42,730 nt of DNA from [Clostridium] methylpentosum DSM 5476 (GTDB lineage: Bacteria; Bacillota; Clostridia; Oscillospirales; Ruminococcaceae). The notes beneath the pieces were generated by a model. The model had not been told where the DNA came from, ran no database searches, and saw only the letters and a list, made by a program, of their open reading frames with translations. Where the stretch lies: the NCBI GenBank assembly GCA_000158655.1, contig EQ973338.1, forward strand, positions 309,790 to 352,519. Direction: 5' to 3'. This document shows, in pieces, positions 1-8,230 of this stretch. The position numbers and the translations under genes were made by a program. Numbering within the stretch: the stretch's first letter is position 1; every line of letters begins with the position of its first letter.

Positions 1-868
1 CCTCTTTTGCAGCCTCGAGTTTGTCGATGAACTCCTGCTTGCCGGTGCTGGTAAAGTCGTCGGTGTCAATCTTTTCCGCGTTTTGAATCGCCTCTTCGAG
101 ATCCGTTTTATCCGCTTTTTGGATCAGGTCACTCTGTGCAGCCTTGAGCGCTTCGGTCGCGTCGTTTACCTGCTGCTGGGTGGCGTCTGGATTTTCAAAG
201 ATTTCTTTTGCGTCGGCGAGGGCGTCGGTAAATGCGTCCTGACCGGTGGAGATGTAGTCGTTTAGATCAACCGCTTCAGCATCGCGAATTGCCTCTTGCA
301 GCGCGGATTTGTCGACCTCCTGCTGCTTCTCGATCAGAGCATCCCGTGCGGCTTCAAGCGCGGTTTTCGCGTCGTCGACATCCTTTTGAATCGATTCTTC
401 GCTCTCGAGGACGTCAAATGCGTTTTGGAGTGCAGCGATGAAGTCATCTTTTTCCTTTCCGTCGACATAGAGGTCAAGGTCTAAATCTTTGACCTCGTCG
501 TAGTAGGCTTGAAGTTCCGTCTTATCCCCTTTTACAAAATCAAGCATGTTGCAAACAGTGGACAGTTCTACTGCCATTAGCGCCTTATCAACTGCCGATG
601 CGTTCGGGTCCGCCTCCATCGCTTGCGCTTTGGCCAGTGTGTCATCAAATAACTGCCGAACCGATGGGATTAAATTTTCATAATCAGGCGTTTTTTTAAA
701 CTCAAGGGCATAGGCGATGGATTGTTGCAAAGGAGTTGGAACATCTGTCAAATCCGTTGGTGTGGCCCCAGCTTTGGTTGTATCCGCCAAAACAATTGAG
801 CTTGTTCCAGCCAGGGTCCCGCATGCAATGATAAATGCTAACAATGCTGCTAAAACTGATCTTTTCAT
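1..868 (-). CDS. Secreted FIVAR-repeat protein, N-terminal part (cut by window edge)
   Basis: This minus-strand reading frame stays open from an ATG at 868 to the window edge (289 codons), so the C-terminus is missing. A GGAG ribosome-binding site lies just upstream. Residues 1-29 are a signal peptide (MKRS, then a hydrophobic stretch, then VLADT). An IIAC motif inside it could alternatively be a lipobox. After a linker the protein has repeated helical units of about 70 residues, with the pattern (DKs/tdL)xxAI..A..(D..DY/F)..(G...F)..AL..A..(A..DL/LI). These match the FIVAR (Found In Various Architectures) module of cell-surface proteins of Gram-positive bacteria. At least three units are visible. 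FIVAR modules usually serve as spacers or sugar-binding helpers in large extracellular proteins. Any catalytic domain would lie beyond the window, so the full function is unknown. Confidence 0.8.
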   Translation of the reverse strand, partial: MKRSVLAALLAFIIACGTLAGTSSIVLADTTKAGATPTDLTDVPTPLQQSIAYALEFKKTPDYENLIPSVRQLFDDTLAKAQAMEADPNASAVDKALMAVELSTVCNMLDFVKGDKTELQAYYDEVKDLDLDLYVDGKEKDDFIAALQNAFDVLESEESIQKDVDDAKTALEAARDALIEKQQEVDKSALQEAIRDAEAVDLNDYISTGQDAFTDALADAKEIFENPDATQQQVNDATEALKAAQSDLIQKADKTDLEEAIQNAEKIDTDDFTSTGKQEFIDKLEAAKE

Positions 869-917
869 CTCTTTCGATCTCCTTTCCTGTGGCAAACGGA
901 TGGATACGTCTAATTTT

Positions 918-946
918 ATTATAGTAGGCTCGAAAAAAAGATGCAA
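918..946 (-). promoter_or_regulatory. Promoter of the FIVAR protein gene
   Basis: On the minus strand there is a perfect -10 TATAAT (923-918), a 17-nt spacer, and a weak -35 TTGCAT (946-941). It lies about 50 nt upstream of the ATG at 868. Confidence 0.55.
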
Positions 947-996
947 GCAAAAATGAGGAAAGTTTGTTTTAATTTTCATTTTTTGTATAACATTAC

Positions 997-1040
997 GAAA
1001 AAACAGCAAAAAGAATCCCCACCCTCCCGGGGTGGGGATT
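997..1040 (-). terminator. Intrinsic terminator, minus strand
   Basis: A 10-bp stem (AATCCCCACC / GGTGGGGATT, 1014-1023 with 1031-1040) has a 7-nt loop. In the minus direction it is followed by CTTTTTGC and then TTTTTT. It would end transcripts coming from the rsmI side, before the promoter of the FIVAR gene. Confidence 0.75.
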
Positions 1041-1232
1041 GCTCAAACAATAGATGTTTTTCCGGCCGTAGAACGCCTGCCTCCGCAGTGGGATGCTCTC
1101 AGCTGCCCACTGAAATGTTCGTGTTGCAGCTGCTATTTTTTGCAGATAATGCGGCTGCAAAAGGGGCGCCACGTTCAGACTCCGCGCTGCTTGTGTATTT
1201 CCTTGCCAAAACAGAGGATAGTCTGGGCCCGG
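1041..1232. ncRNA. Candidate structured RNA (three-way junction) behind rsmI
   Basis: No gene is seen here. The sequence can fold into a closed three-way junction. The outer helix is GAACG (1071-1075) with CGTTC (1172-1176), plus CTCC (1081-1084) with GGGG (1163-1166). Hairpin one is CAGTGGG / CCCACTG (1086-1092 with 1106-1112). Hairpin two is a 10-bp stem (1124-1133 with 1151-1160). The two non-Watson-Crick pairs are G-U only if the plus strand is the RNA; on the minus strand they become A-C mismatches. A weak plus-strand promoter (TTGTTT 964-969, TATAAC 986-991) is present. It may instead be the 3' untranslated region of rsmI. It could not be matched to a known RNA family by eye. Confidence 0.25.
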
Positions 1233-2063
1233 TCAGTCAATCAGCAGCCGGTAAATTTCCGCCTTTTTATATCCGCTTAGCCGGGCGGCCTGCTTGGCGG
1301 CTTCACTCGGACGGTGGCCTTTTTCGATGAGTTCTCGGGCAAAGTCCGCCGCCTGATCAAGGCTCATCTGCTCGTCGGGCGATTCCTGCTGCTGCGCTCC
1401 TTCCACGACAAGGACAAACTCCCCTTTGGGCGTGTGTGCACCGTAGTAGTCTGCCGCTTCGCTCAGCGTGGTGCGCCGCACCTCCTCGTGAATCTTGGTC
1501 AGCTCCCGCACGACGGCGACCCTGCGGTCTCCCAGGTTGTGATGGAGATCAGTCAGGGTGGACACAAGCTTGTGGGGAGCCTCGTAAAAAATCAGAGTGT
1601 GGGTATCCTCTCGGATCTGAGCGAGGTGGTTCAATCGATTGCGGCGATTGGTGCTTAAAAACCCCTCAAAGCTAAACCGGGAGGTGATGAGCCCGCTGAC
1701 ACACAGCGCCGAGATCACCGCGCTCGGCCCTGGGACCACAATCGTAGGAATCTCCCGTTCGGCGCACAATCGCACAAGATCCTCTCCCGGGTCGGAGATA
1801 CAGGGCATTCCCGCGTCTGAGACAACGGCGCAGTCCTCCCCTGCGAGAATTCGGTCGACAATCTGTTCTCCCCGTTCACGCAGATTGTGTTCGTAATAGC
1901 TCACCATCGGCTTTTTGATTTCAAAGTGATTGAGAAGCTTGAGAGTCACCCGGGTATCCTCTGCGGCGATAAAATCGACAGCCCGCAGTGTCTCGACTGC
2001 GCGGGGGGAAAAATCCGACAGGTTTCCAATTGGGGTTCCGACCACATACAATGTTCCGCTCAT
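1233..2063 (-). CDS. rsmI: 16S rRNA (cytidine(1402)-2'-O)-methyltransferase RsmI
   Basis: RsmI uses S-adenosylmethionine to methylate the 2'-OH of C1402 in the decoding centre of 16S rRNA. The 276-residue product begins MSGTLYVVGTPIGNL, the hallmark start of the SAM-binding tetrapyrrole-methylase fold. AEDTR follows near residue 35, SDAGMPCISDPG near 83 and VPGPSA near 109. The C-terminal tail ends in GYKKAEIYRLL, as in the RsmI family, and the length is normal. An open frame extends upstream, but the ATG at 2063 fits the family start. It also overlaps the stop of the upstream methyltransferase as ATGA, so the two genes are translationally coupled. A terminator lies about 190 nt downstream. 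Confidence 0.93.
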   Translation of the reverse strand: MSGTLYVVGTPIGNLSDFSPRAVETLRAVDFIAAEDTRVTLKLLNHFEIKKPMVSYYEHNLRERGEQIVDRILAGEDCAVVSDAGMPCISDPGEDLVRLCAEREIPTIVVPGPSAVISALCVSGLITSRFSFEGFLSTNRRNRLNHLAQIREDTHTLIFYEAPHKLVSTLTDLHHNLGDRRVAVVRELTKIHEEVRRTTLSEAADYYGAHTPKGEFVLVVEGAQQQESPDEQMSLDQAADFARELIEKGHRPSEAAKQAARLSGYKKAEIYRLLID

Positions 2064-2785
2064 TCTGCTCGTTCCTCTCTCCAACCATAAATTTTTTGCA
2101 TTTCTTGTGAAAATTCCTCCCCATCGTAAACTGCCAGGGTGGGGAGCACCTGCAAAAACGGCTTGCTTCCCCGTTTCCCTTCCACGAGAAAGAGCCAGGG
2201 GGCGGTGTCGTACTGCTTGGCGACCATCCGAAGGCGCTTGGGTTCGATCCCCGCCGAATGCATTGCGGTGAGCACATCTGCGAGCCGCTCCGGCCGCTGG
2301 CAGAGGCAGAGGCGGCCGCCGAACCGCAGCAGCCGGGCGGCAGTCCGGCAGATGTCCTCGATGGTACACATCGTCTCGTGCCGCGCGATCTGGTCGGGCG
2401 GGGTTTCACTCAGGATCCCGGCGCCCGGCGCCTTGTAGGGGGGATTGCAGGTAATCACATCAAAGCTCCCCGCCGGGAGATTGAGCTCCTTGAGGTCGGA
2501 ACAGACCGGGAGCAGCCGCCCCTCAAGCTGGGAGGCGGAAATCCCGCGCGCAAACTGTTCGATTGCCTGGGGCTGGATATCCACCCCGGTGATTTGACTG
2601 GGCTTAAAGTGTTTGTGCAGAATGAACGGGATGATGCCGCAGCCGGTGCCGAGATCAACCACCTTGTCTTTGCGCCGGGGGGCGGCAAAATCCGCGAGCA
2701 GAAAGGCGTCTGTCCCAAATTTGTGCTGTGGGGAGACGCAGACCGAGATGGTAGGGCTGAGGGATTCAAAGGTGAAATCAGACAC
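2060..2785 (-). CDS. trmN6: tRNA1(Val) (adenine(37)-N6)-methyltransferase family protein
   Basis: This is a class I SAM-dependent N6-adenine methyltransferase of the TrmN6/YfiC family, which modifies A37 next to the tRNA anticodon. Of its 241 residues, DLGTGCG at 44-50 is the SAM-binding motif I. The NPPY motif at 114-117 is the catalytic signature of amino-methyltransferases acting on adenine. FGTDAFLLADF near residue 23 is typical of the family. The GTG at 2785 is chosen because GGAGGAG lies 4 nt upstream and the length then fits the family. An in-frame ATG at 2878 would add 31 residues without similarity. The gene overlaps rsmI by 4 nt, and this pairing is common in Firmicutes. The exact tRNA substrate is inferred from the family. 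Confidence 0.85.
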   Translation of the reverse strand: MSDFTFESLSPTISVCVSPQHKFGTDAFLLADFAAPRRKDKVVDLGTGCGIIPFILHKHFKPSQITGVDIQPQAIEQFARGISASQLEGRLLPVCSDLKELNLPAGSFDVITCNPPYKAPGAGILSETPPDQIARHETMCTIEDICRTAARLLRFGGRLCLCQRPERLADVLTAMHSAGIEPKRLRMVAKQYDTAPWLFLVEGKRGSKPFLQVLPTLAVYDGEEFSQEMQKIYGWREERAE

Positions 2786-3144
2786 AATACTCCTCCATGT
2801 GTGAAATGGGATGGGGTGCTGTTTCCTGCCGGAGATAGATCCCGGTGGAAACAGGATTTTGTAGATGTACGAAGCCATAGCACAGCGATTGGCAGGGGGA
2901 AGCTCGCTGCGTCACAGCGAGCTCTGGGAGGTGAGCTGTGGAAATCACCCGTGCAGCGCAAGCCGAAAGGAGATCGCCAGAGTGCAGTACAGTCGTCCCT
3001 GACAGATCTCCCAGTCCCCCTGCGGCGGCCGGGCATGAGAACTGCTGGTAGCGGCGCGGAGCTTTCGCCCACCGCGCCTGAAGGGACGCTGCGTCTTTCC
3101 GAGAACAATAAGTATTCGCTTTGCATACACCTGAACTGTGCGGG
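2786..3144 (-). other. Gene-poor, hairpin-rich stretch upstream of the tRNA methyltransferase gene
   Basis: No convincing gene is present. Overlapping open frames on the minus strand have no recognisable similarity and no good ribosome-binding site. Two strong hairpins are visible. One is AGCTCGCTG / CAGCGAGCT (2901-2909 with 2915-2923). The other is CTGTTTCC / GGAAACAG (2819-2826 with 2847-2854), with an inner CCGG/CCGG helix. They would lie in the 5' leader of the methyltransferase-rsmI mRNA. No clear promoter was found. Confidence 0.4.
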
Positions 3145-3179
3145 AAAAATAGAAAAATCCGGCGGGCCCTGCGCCGGAT
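3145..3179 (-). terminator. Intrinsic terminator of typA
   Basis: A perfect 8-bp stem ATCCGGCG / CGCCGGAT (3172-3179 with 3157-3164) has a 7-nt loop and is followed by TTTTTCTATTTTT in the minus direction. It lies about 55 nt after the typA stop. Confidence 0.85.
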
Positions 3180-3232
3180 CTCCTGATTCTGCCTCTTGCG
3201 GCAGACATGGCAGGGGCGAATAACGCCTCTGT

Positions 3233-5050
3233 TTATTGTTTTGCGCGGTTTTTGGCGCGCAGCTGGTTGCTCAGAATACGCTTGCGAATGCGCAGCGACT
3301 GAGGGGTAACCTCCAGCAGCTCGTCCTGCGCGAGGAATTCGAGTGACGCCTCAAGGCTCATCACGCGGGGAGGAACCAGGCGCAGCGCCTCGTCCGAACC
3401 GCTCGCGCGCATGTTGCTGACGTGTTTTTTCTTGCAGACATTGACGACCAGGTCCTCCGCTTTGGGGGAACAGCCGACCACCATACCCTCATAGACCGGA
3501 GTGCCAGGGCTGATGAACAGAGTGCCGCGCTCCTGCGCGTTGTAAAGACCGTAGGTGACCGCTTCTCCTGTCTCAAACGAGATCAGCGAGCCGTTTGCGC
3601 GGGTCGGAATTTCCCCTTTGTAGGGCTGATAGCCTGCGAAAATGGTGTTGAGGATACCTTCTCCCTTGGTGTCGGTGAGAAACTCGCTGCGGTAGCCGAA
3701 CAGCCCGCGGGAGGGGATGAGGAACTTGACTCGCATCCGGCTGCCGACCGGCTCCATGTGGGTCATCTCCGCCTTGCGAGAACCCATCTTCTCCATGACC
3801 GAGCCGAGGCTCTCCTCCGGCACGTCGATGACGAGCTCTTCCATCGGCTCGCACTTGACCCCATCGATCTCTTTGAAGAGCACGCGGGGAGTGCTCACCG
3901 AGAATTCAAAGCCCTCGCGGCGCATTGTCTCGATGAGGATAGACAGGTGCATTTCGCCCCGCCCGCTGACGTTGAATTTCTCGCTCGAATCGGCGTCCTC
4001 TACCCGCAGGGATACGTCTTTTAACAGCTCCTTCATCAGGCGGTCACGGATCTGGCGGGAGGTGACGAATTTACCCTCCCTGCCCGCAAATGGGCTGTCG
4101 TTGACTGCAAAGGTCATTTCAACTGTCGGCTCACTAATTTTAGAAAAGGCAATCGGCTCGGGCACCCCGTTTGCGCAGATGGTGTCGCCGATTGTGAGCT
4201 TGTCAATGCCCGAGATGCAGACGATGTCGCCAACAGTCGCCTGTTCGATCGGGGAACGGCCGAACGAATCGATCTGATAGAGGTTGACGATCTTGCCCTG
4301 ATACGGCTCGTGGTTGCCGTGGAAATCACAGATAGTGACGGTTTCGCCCTGTTTGATCACGCCGCGCTCCACCTTGCCGATTGCAATGCGCCCGACGTAT
4401 TCGTTGTAGTCGATGGAGGATACGAGCATCTGAGTGGGGCCCTCTTCGTCGCCGGAGGGCGGATCGATGTATTCCATAATTGTCTCGAACAGCGGCTGCA
4501 GATCGGTTCCCGCCTCGTACTGGGAGAAGGAAGCGGTGCCGGAACGACCGGAGCAAAACAGCATCGGGCATTCGAGTTGCTCCTCCGACGCGTCGAGGTC
4601 GAGCAGCAGCTCGAGCACCTCGTCGGGAATTTCGTCAAGGCGGGCGTCGGGGCGGTCAATTTTGTTGACAACCACGATGATCTTGAGCCCGAGCTCCAGC
4701 GCCTTTTGGGTGACAAAGCGGGTTTGGGGCATCGGACCCTCCGCCGCGTCGACGAGCAAAATGACGCCGTCCACCATTTTGAGCACACGCTCCACCTCGC
4801 CGCCGAAGTCGGCGTGGCCGGGGGTGTCGATCAGGTTGATCTTGGTATCCTTATAAGTAACTGCTGTGTTTTTGGCGAGAATTGTAATGCCGCGCTCCCG
4901 TTCGAGGTCGTTCGAGTCCATGACTCGCTCCTCAATCACCTGATTTTCACGATAGGCGCCGCCCTGCTTGAGCATCTCGTCGACAAGGGTAGTTTTGCCG
5001 TGGTCAACGTGCGCGACGATGGCAATATTTCTTAAATCGTTTCTAATCAC
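3233..5050 (-). CDS. typA: Translational GTPase TypA/BipA
   Basis: TypA/BipA is a ribosome-binding GTPase that helps 50S assembly and growth under cold or other stress. The 605-residue protein has the family length. The G1 loop is AHVDHGKTT (near residue 13) and the switch motif is RGITI. G3 is DTPGHADFGGEV, G4 is VNKIDRPDAR, and G5 is in the CSGRSG region. EF-Tu-like domain 2 and EF-G-like domains III and V follow, and then the TypA-specific C-terminal domain (RGTLFISPGTPVYEGMVVG). The start is a GTG at 5050, with GGAGG 7 nt upstream. The gene stands alone, with its own promoter at 5126-5154 and a terminator at 3145-3179. Confidence 0.97.
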   Translation of the reverse strand: MIRNDLRNIAIVAHVDHGKTTLVDEMLKQGGAYRENQVIEERVMDSNDLERERGITILAKNTAVTYKDTKINLIDTPGHADFGGEVERVLKMVDGVILLVDAAEGPMPQTRFVTQKALELGLKIIVVVNKIDRPDARLDEIPDEVLELLLDLDASEEQLECPMLFCSGRSGTASFSQYEAGTDLQPLFETIMEYIDPPSGDEEGPTQMLVSSIDYNEYVGRIAIGKVERGVIKQGETVTICDFHGNHEPYQGKIVNLYQIDSFGRSPIEQATVGDIVCISGIDKLTIGDTICANGVPEPIAFSKISEPTVEMTFAVNDSPFAGREGKFVTSRQIRDRLMKELLKDVSLRVEDADSSEKFNVSGRGEMHLSILIETMRREGFEFSVSTPRVLFKEIDGVKCEPMEELVIDVPEESLGSVMEKMGSRKAEMTHMEPVGSRMRVKFLIPSRGLFGYRSEFLTDTKGEGILNTIFAGYQPYKGEIPTRANGSLISFETGEAVTYGLYNAQERGTLFISPGTPVYEGMVVGCSPKAEDLVVNVCKKKHVSNMRASGSDEALRLVPPRVMSLEASLEFLAQDELLEVTPQSLRIRKRILSNQLRAKNRAKQ

Positions 5051-5125
5051 AAAAAAGCCTCCGATATCTTTTGCCGCAAACAGTTTTTACGGCGTTTTCT
5101 GTTGTAAACCCTATAAACCTAGACT

Positions 5126-5154
5126 ATCATAGCACAAAGTGTTGCAAGAATCAA
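5126..5154 (-). promoter_or_regulatory. typA promoter
   Basis: On the minus strand, -35 TTGATT (5154-5149), a 17-nt spacer and -10 TATGAT (5131-5126) lie about 75 nt upstream of the typA GTG. The promoter is divergent from that of the LtaS-like gene. Confidence 0.65.
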
Positions 5155-5250
5155 GTTTGTTCTCTCACTCATCCTAGCCTGCCCGGTTTGATGCATAACA
5201 ATCAAATGACAAGAATTTTACATATTTATAAAAAATTAAATCTTTCTTTC

Positions 5251-5278
5251 TTGCATGTGGGACAAAAACATCTATAAT
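5251..5278 (+). promoter_or_regulatory. Promoter of the LtaS-like sulfatase gene
   Basis: TTGCAT (5251-5256), a 16-nt spacer and a perfect TATAAT (5273-5278) lie 50 nt upstream of the GTG start. The intergenic region is AT-rich. Confidence 0.65.
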
Positions 5279-5328
5279 AGTAACATGAGTAGTTCAATAA
5301 GTATAGTTTATAAAAGGAGGGAAGAACT

Positions 5329-7086
5329 GTGCTGATTCACAATGTGAGGCAAAAGAGAAAAGAGAACGCATTGCGGTATGAGACGTTTGGCAAGGTGCTG
5401 CTGTTTACCTACCCTGTCTTTATCGTCCTGCTCAGCGAGTTCAACCATCTGCAGAGCTTGCCCGACCTGATGAATTTTTTGATCAACGACTTTTCAGTTT
5501 TTTTATTTGATATTCTTTTAATGGGGGCGATTTTTGCCTCTATCCTATTCTTTGTGCGCAGCGGCTTTTTGGCGATGTTTTCGACCGGCCTTATTTTGTT
5601 TATCCTGTCCTTTGTGGAGTACTTTAAATACAAATCAAGCGGCGCGCACTTTGTCCTGTCCGACCTGTTTATGGCGGGAAACACCTCCCAGCTGATGAAA
5701 TTCGCGGGGGTGCAGCTCAATGCGGTCATGATTGTCGACATCCTGATATTCCTCGCGTATTTTGCCATGGTCTTTTGGTTCAATCCGCGCTTGGTCAACC
5801 CGATGAAGAACTACAAGCGGTTTTTGACTGCAATCTCCTGCCTGCTCATTGTAGCGGTGAGTGTTGCGACTCCACTTTCCACCCTGATTTATTCGGTGTT
5901 TGCAGTGGACAATGCGGTGACCCCCAACAACTACGCGAGCAACGAAAAATTTTCCAAAAACAACCTTGTGGGATATCTCGCTCAGACTTCGACCGAGCAG
6001 ATCCTCAATTCGGTCGACGAACCGGAACCGTACAGCGAGCAGAGCATTCAGTCCGAGCTTTCGCCCGCCAAACAGGCAGTATCCTCGGTCAAGCCCAATG
6101 TGGTGGTGATTATGTCGGAATCCTATGCCGATATGCGTAGGCTCGGTCTTGCAGAGAACTTTGACAGCTATTACACCAATTTTGACCGCATCGCACAGGA
6201 GGGTTTCCGGGGCAACGCGGTGGTTCCGACGTTTGGCAACACCACGGTGCGCACCGAATTCGAGCTGATGTTCGGGGTGCCGATGAAATCCCTCAACGAT
6301 CCGACCACCCCGCAGAAGACCCTGGTGGAACGGGAGCAGCAGCCGACATTTGCGCAGTATTACAAGCAAAACGGCTATTCAACCGCTTACATCCATCCCT
6401 TCCTCAGCACCTTTTACGGGCGGGATGAGATCTACAGCAACTATGGATTTGACAAAATGCTGTTCCGGGACGATCTGACAGTGAAAGCGACGCAGTTCCG
6501 GGAGTACATTGACGACCGCACTGACTTCAATCAGGTGTTGCAGGAACTTCGGAACAACGACGGACCAAGCTATGTCTACACCTCGACCATGCAGAACCAT
6601 CAGCCCTATAACCTCGATGAAAACCTGACTGAGTTTCAGTATTATATGGAGGGAATCAAACAGACCGATCAGTATCTCGGAGAGTTCTTTGACGCGCTCA
6701 AACAACTCGATGAACCGACAGTCGTCCTGTTTGTGGGGGATCACTACCCCTATTTCACCGATGAGGACGGGGTGTATGAGCAGGCGGGTTTCAGCCAGGA
6801 AAACGCCTACAAGCTTTACCAGCAGCCCTATCTGATTTGGAACAACTACGGGGCCGACTACTCGGTGCCGCAAGAGGATGTTTCGGCGTTTTATCTCCCT
6901 CATCTGCTCGTTGAGCTCACCGGGGCGGAGCAGACTCCCTTTATCGCGACGATGCTCGACCAGATAAAGGTTACGCCGGTGTATTCGAGCAACTACAACA
7001 GAGAGATTGCCGTAAATAAAGCGCTCGACGAACTGACCTATGACAGGGTGCTCGGCAACGTATTCTCAGAACCGGACAAGGAGTGA
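5329..7086 (+). CDS. LTA synthase-like membrane sulfatase (phosphoglycerol transferase family)
   Basis: This is a membrane-anchored enzyme of the LtaS/alkaline-phosphatase superfamily. These enzymes move phosphoglycerol or related groups onto cell-envelope glycolipids outside the cell. The 585 residues begin with about five transmembrane helices (up to residue about 190), followed by an extracellular sulfatase domain. KPNVVVIMSESYAD supplies the metal-binding Glu, NTTVRTEFE the candidate nucleophilic Thr, and FVGDHYPYF the Asp-His metal pair. The GTG start has AAGGAGG 8 nt upstream. The family is certain, but whether the product is true lipoteichoic acid or another phosphoglycerol polymer is not decided by sequence. 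A 43-codon gene follows 6 nt after the stop. Confidence 0.88.
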   Translation: MLIHNVRQKRKENALRYETFGKVLLFTYPVFIVLLSEFNHLQSLPDLMNFLINDFSVFLFDILLMGAIFASILFFVRSGFLAMFSTGLILFILSFVEYFKYKSSGAHFVLSDLFMAGNTSQLMKFAGVQLNAVMIVDILIFLAYFAMVFWFNPRLVNPMKNYKRFLTAISCLLIVAVSVATPLSTLIYSVFAVDNAVTPNNYASNEKFSKNNLVGYLAQTSTEQILNSVDEPEPYSEQSIQSELSPAKQAVSSVKPNVVVIMSESYADMRRLGLAENFDSYYTNFDRIAQEGFRGNAVVPTFGNTTVRTEFELMFGVPMKSLNDPTTPQKTLVEREQQPTFAQYYKQNGYSTAYIHPFLSTFYGRDEIYSNYGFDKMLFRDDLTVKATQFREYIDDRTDFNQVLQELRNNDGPSYVYTSTMQNHQPYNLDENLTEFQYYMEGIKQTDQYLGEFFDALKQLDEPTVVLFVGDHYPYFTDEDGVYEQAGFSQENAYKLYQQPYLIWNNYGADYSVPQEDVSAFYLPHLLVELTGAEQTPFIATMLDQIKVTPVYSSNYNREIAVNKALDELTYDRVLGNVFSEPDKE

Positions 7087-7092
7087 TGCTTT

Positions 7093-7224
7093 GTGGCCAC
7101 AACCGTCATTGGAAATCCGGATGAGCAAATCTGGAAGCTGTTTTCTACCTTTGATAAAACCAAAGATCAAGACGATCGCCCGAATCAGGAGAAAGAGCAG
7201 ACTCAGCAGCCAGAGAAAAAATAA
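7093..7224 (+). CDS. Small acidic/glutamine-rich protein behind the LtaS-like gene (hypothetical)
   Basis: This 43-codon frame starts at a GTG (7093) with AAGGAG 9 nt upstream. That ribosome-binding site overlaps the last codons of the sulfatase gene. The product begins MATTVIGNPDEQIWKLF and ends in a hydrophilic Q/E/K-rich tail (residues 27-43). There is no signal peptide or membrane segment, so it should be cytoplasmic. The ribosome-binding site, the 6-nt spacing and a terminator 15 nt downstream argue that it is the last gene of a two-gene operon. No family was recognised. Confidence 0.5.
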   Translation: MATTVIGNPDEQIWKLFSTFDKTKDQDDRPNQEKEQTQQPEKK

Positions 7225-7239
7225 ATTTTTGCAGATTAA

Positions 7240-7271
7240 AAAAGGTCTTCCACTCAGGTGGAAGGCCTTTT
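7240..7271 (+). terminator. Intrinsic terminator of the LtaS-like operon
   Basis: A 14-bp stem (one G-U) pairs 7240-7253 with 7258-7271 around a TCAG loop and ends in TTTT. A-rich on the left and T-rich on the right, it could work in both directions. Its right end merges with the next promoter. Confidence 0.85.
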
Positions 7272-7299
7272 GTCATCTCCGAGAAGCTGTGCATATACT
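7270..7299 (+). promoter_or_regulatory. Promoter of the alpha/beta hydrolase gene
   Basis: TTGTCA (7270-7275), an 18-nt spacer and TATACT (7294-7299). The -35 box uses the last bases of the preceding terminator stem. Confidence 0.6.
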
Positions 7300-7329
7300 G
7301 GTTATAGACAAATACCGAGGAGGTTCGCA

Positions 7330-8148
7330 ATGTTGATGATAAAATCAAACGATGGCGCCAAGATTGCAGTCTACGATCTGGGACCCAAGAACTGCTCCAA
7401 GATCATTGTGCTGGTGCACGGATGGCCGCTGTCGCACAAAATGTTTGAATACCAGTTGCCCGCACTGCTGCACGCGGGCTACCGAGTGGTTTCCCTCGAT
7501 CTGCGGGGATTTGGAAATTCGGATGAAACTGCGGGCGGGTACTGCTATGACCGGTTTGCCGACGACTTGTTCACCGTGATTCGGACGCTTGGATTGAGAA
7601 GGTTTGTCCTGCTCGGCTTTTCCATGGGCGGCGCAATCGCTGTGCGGTACATGGCGCGCCACAGAGGTTATGGGGTGACCAAGCTGTGTCTGGTGGATGC
7701 GGCGGCGCCCTCTTACTGCAAGACTCCCGACAATCCGTATGGAAATTCAGTGGACGATACCAACAAGCTCATTCAGCTCGGATGTCAGGACCGCCCCGCG
7801 CTCAACGAGTATTTTGGCAGCATCTTTTTTGCCCAGGAGCACTCCAAGCCGTTTTTAAATTGGCTGCAGGGGGTCAACAACAGCGCTTCCGGGCTCGGGG
7901 AAATGCAGTCGCTGATTGCGCTGCGGGATGAGGACGTGTACGATGACCTCAGAACAATCCGAGTGCCCACAGGAATTTTTCACGGGAAACAGGACATGAT
8001 CTGCCCCTTTGGCATGGCGGAAATTATGCACGCCCAGATCCGAGGCTCCCGTCTGTTCCCGTTTGACAAGGCGGGCCATGGAGCCTTTTACGACGACCTC
8101 GAGCAATTTAACTGTACTCTGGTTGGTTTTTTGGAGAACAGAAAGTAA
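7330..8148 (+). CDS. Alpha/beta hydrolase
   Basis: This is a 272-residue alpha/beta-hydrolase with a complete catalytic set. The oxyanion motif is HGWP (residues 30-33), the nucleophile elbow is GFSMGG with Ser98, an Asp sits in FHGKQDMICP, and the His is in AGHGAFYDD near the C-terminus. The HGWPLS...GYRVVSLDLRGFGNS pattern resembles the esterase/non-heme chloroperoxidase branch. There is no signal peptide, so it is likely cytoplasmic. The ATG at 7330 has GAGGAGG 6 nt upstream; the open frame extends further upstream through the terminator but has no ribosome-binding site there. The substrate is unknown. It is transcribed alone, with a promoter at 7270-7299 and a terminator at 8231-8259. Confidence 0.88.
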   Translation: MLMIKSNDGAKIAVYDLGPKNCSKIIVLVHGWPLSHKMFEYQLPALLHAGYRVVSLDLRGFGNSDETAGGYCYDRFADDLFTVIRTLGLRRFVLLGFSMGGAIAVRYMARHRGYGVTKLCLVDAAAPSYCKTPDNPYGNSVDDTNKLIQLGCQDRPALNEYFGSIFFAQEHSKPFLNWLQGVNNSASGLGEMQSLIALRDEDVYDDLRTIRVPTGIFHGKQDMICPFGMAEIMHAQIRGSRLFPFDKAGHGAFYDDLEQFNCTLVGFLENRK

Positions 8149-8230
8149 CGATCCAACGTGATGCGGCCGCCTCTGCTGTCAGGTTTATGTGGTCAAAGAG
8201 CGGTTATGGGGTGCTGTCTCCTAACTGGAT

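Noticed and set aside
1041-1232. 6S RNA
   Set aside because: The length fits, but the long rod with a central bubble could not be drawn; the fold looks like a three-way junction instead.
2455-3126. Long minus-strand frame overlapping the tRNA methyltransferase gene
   Set aside because: It is Arg/Ser/Pro-rich, lies antisense-frame to a real gene over half its length and lacks a ribosome-binding site; typical shadow of GC-rich coding sequence.
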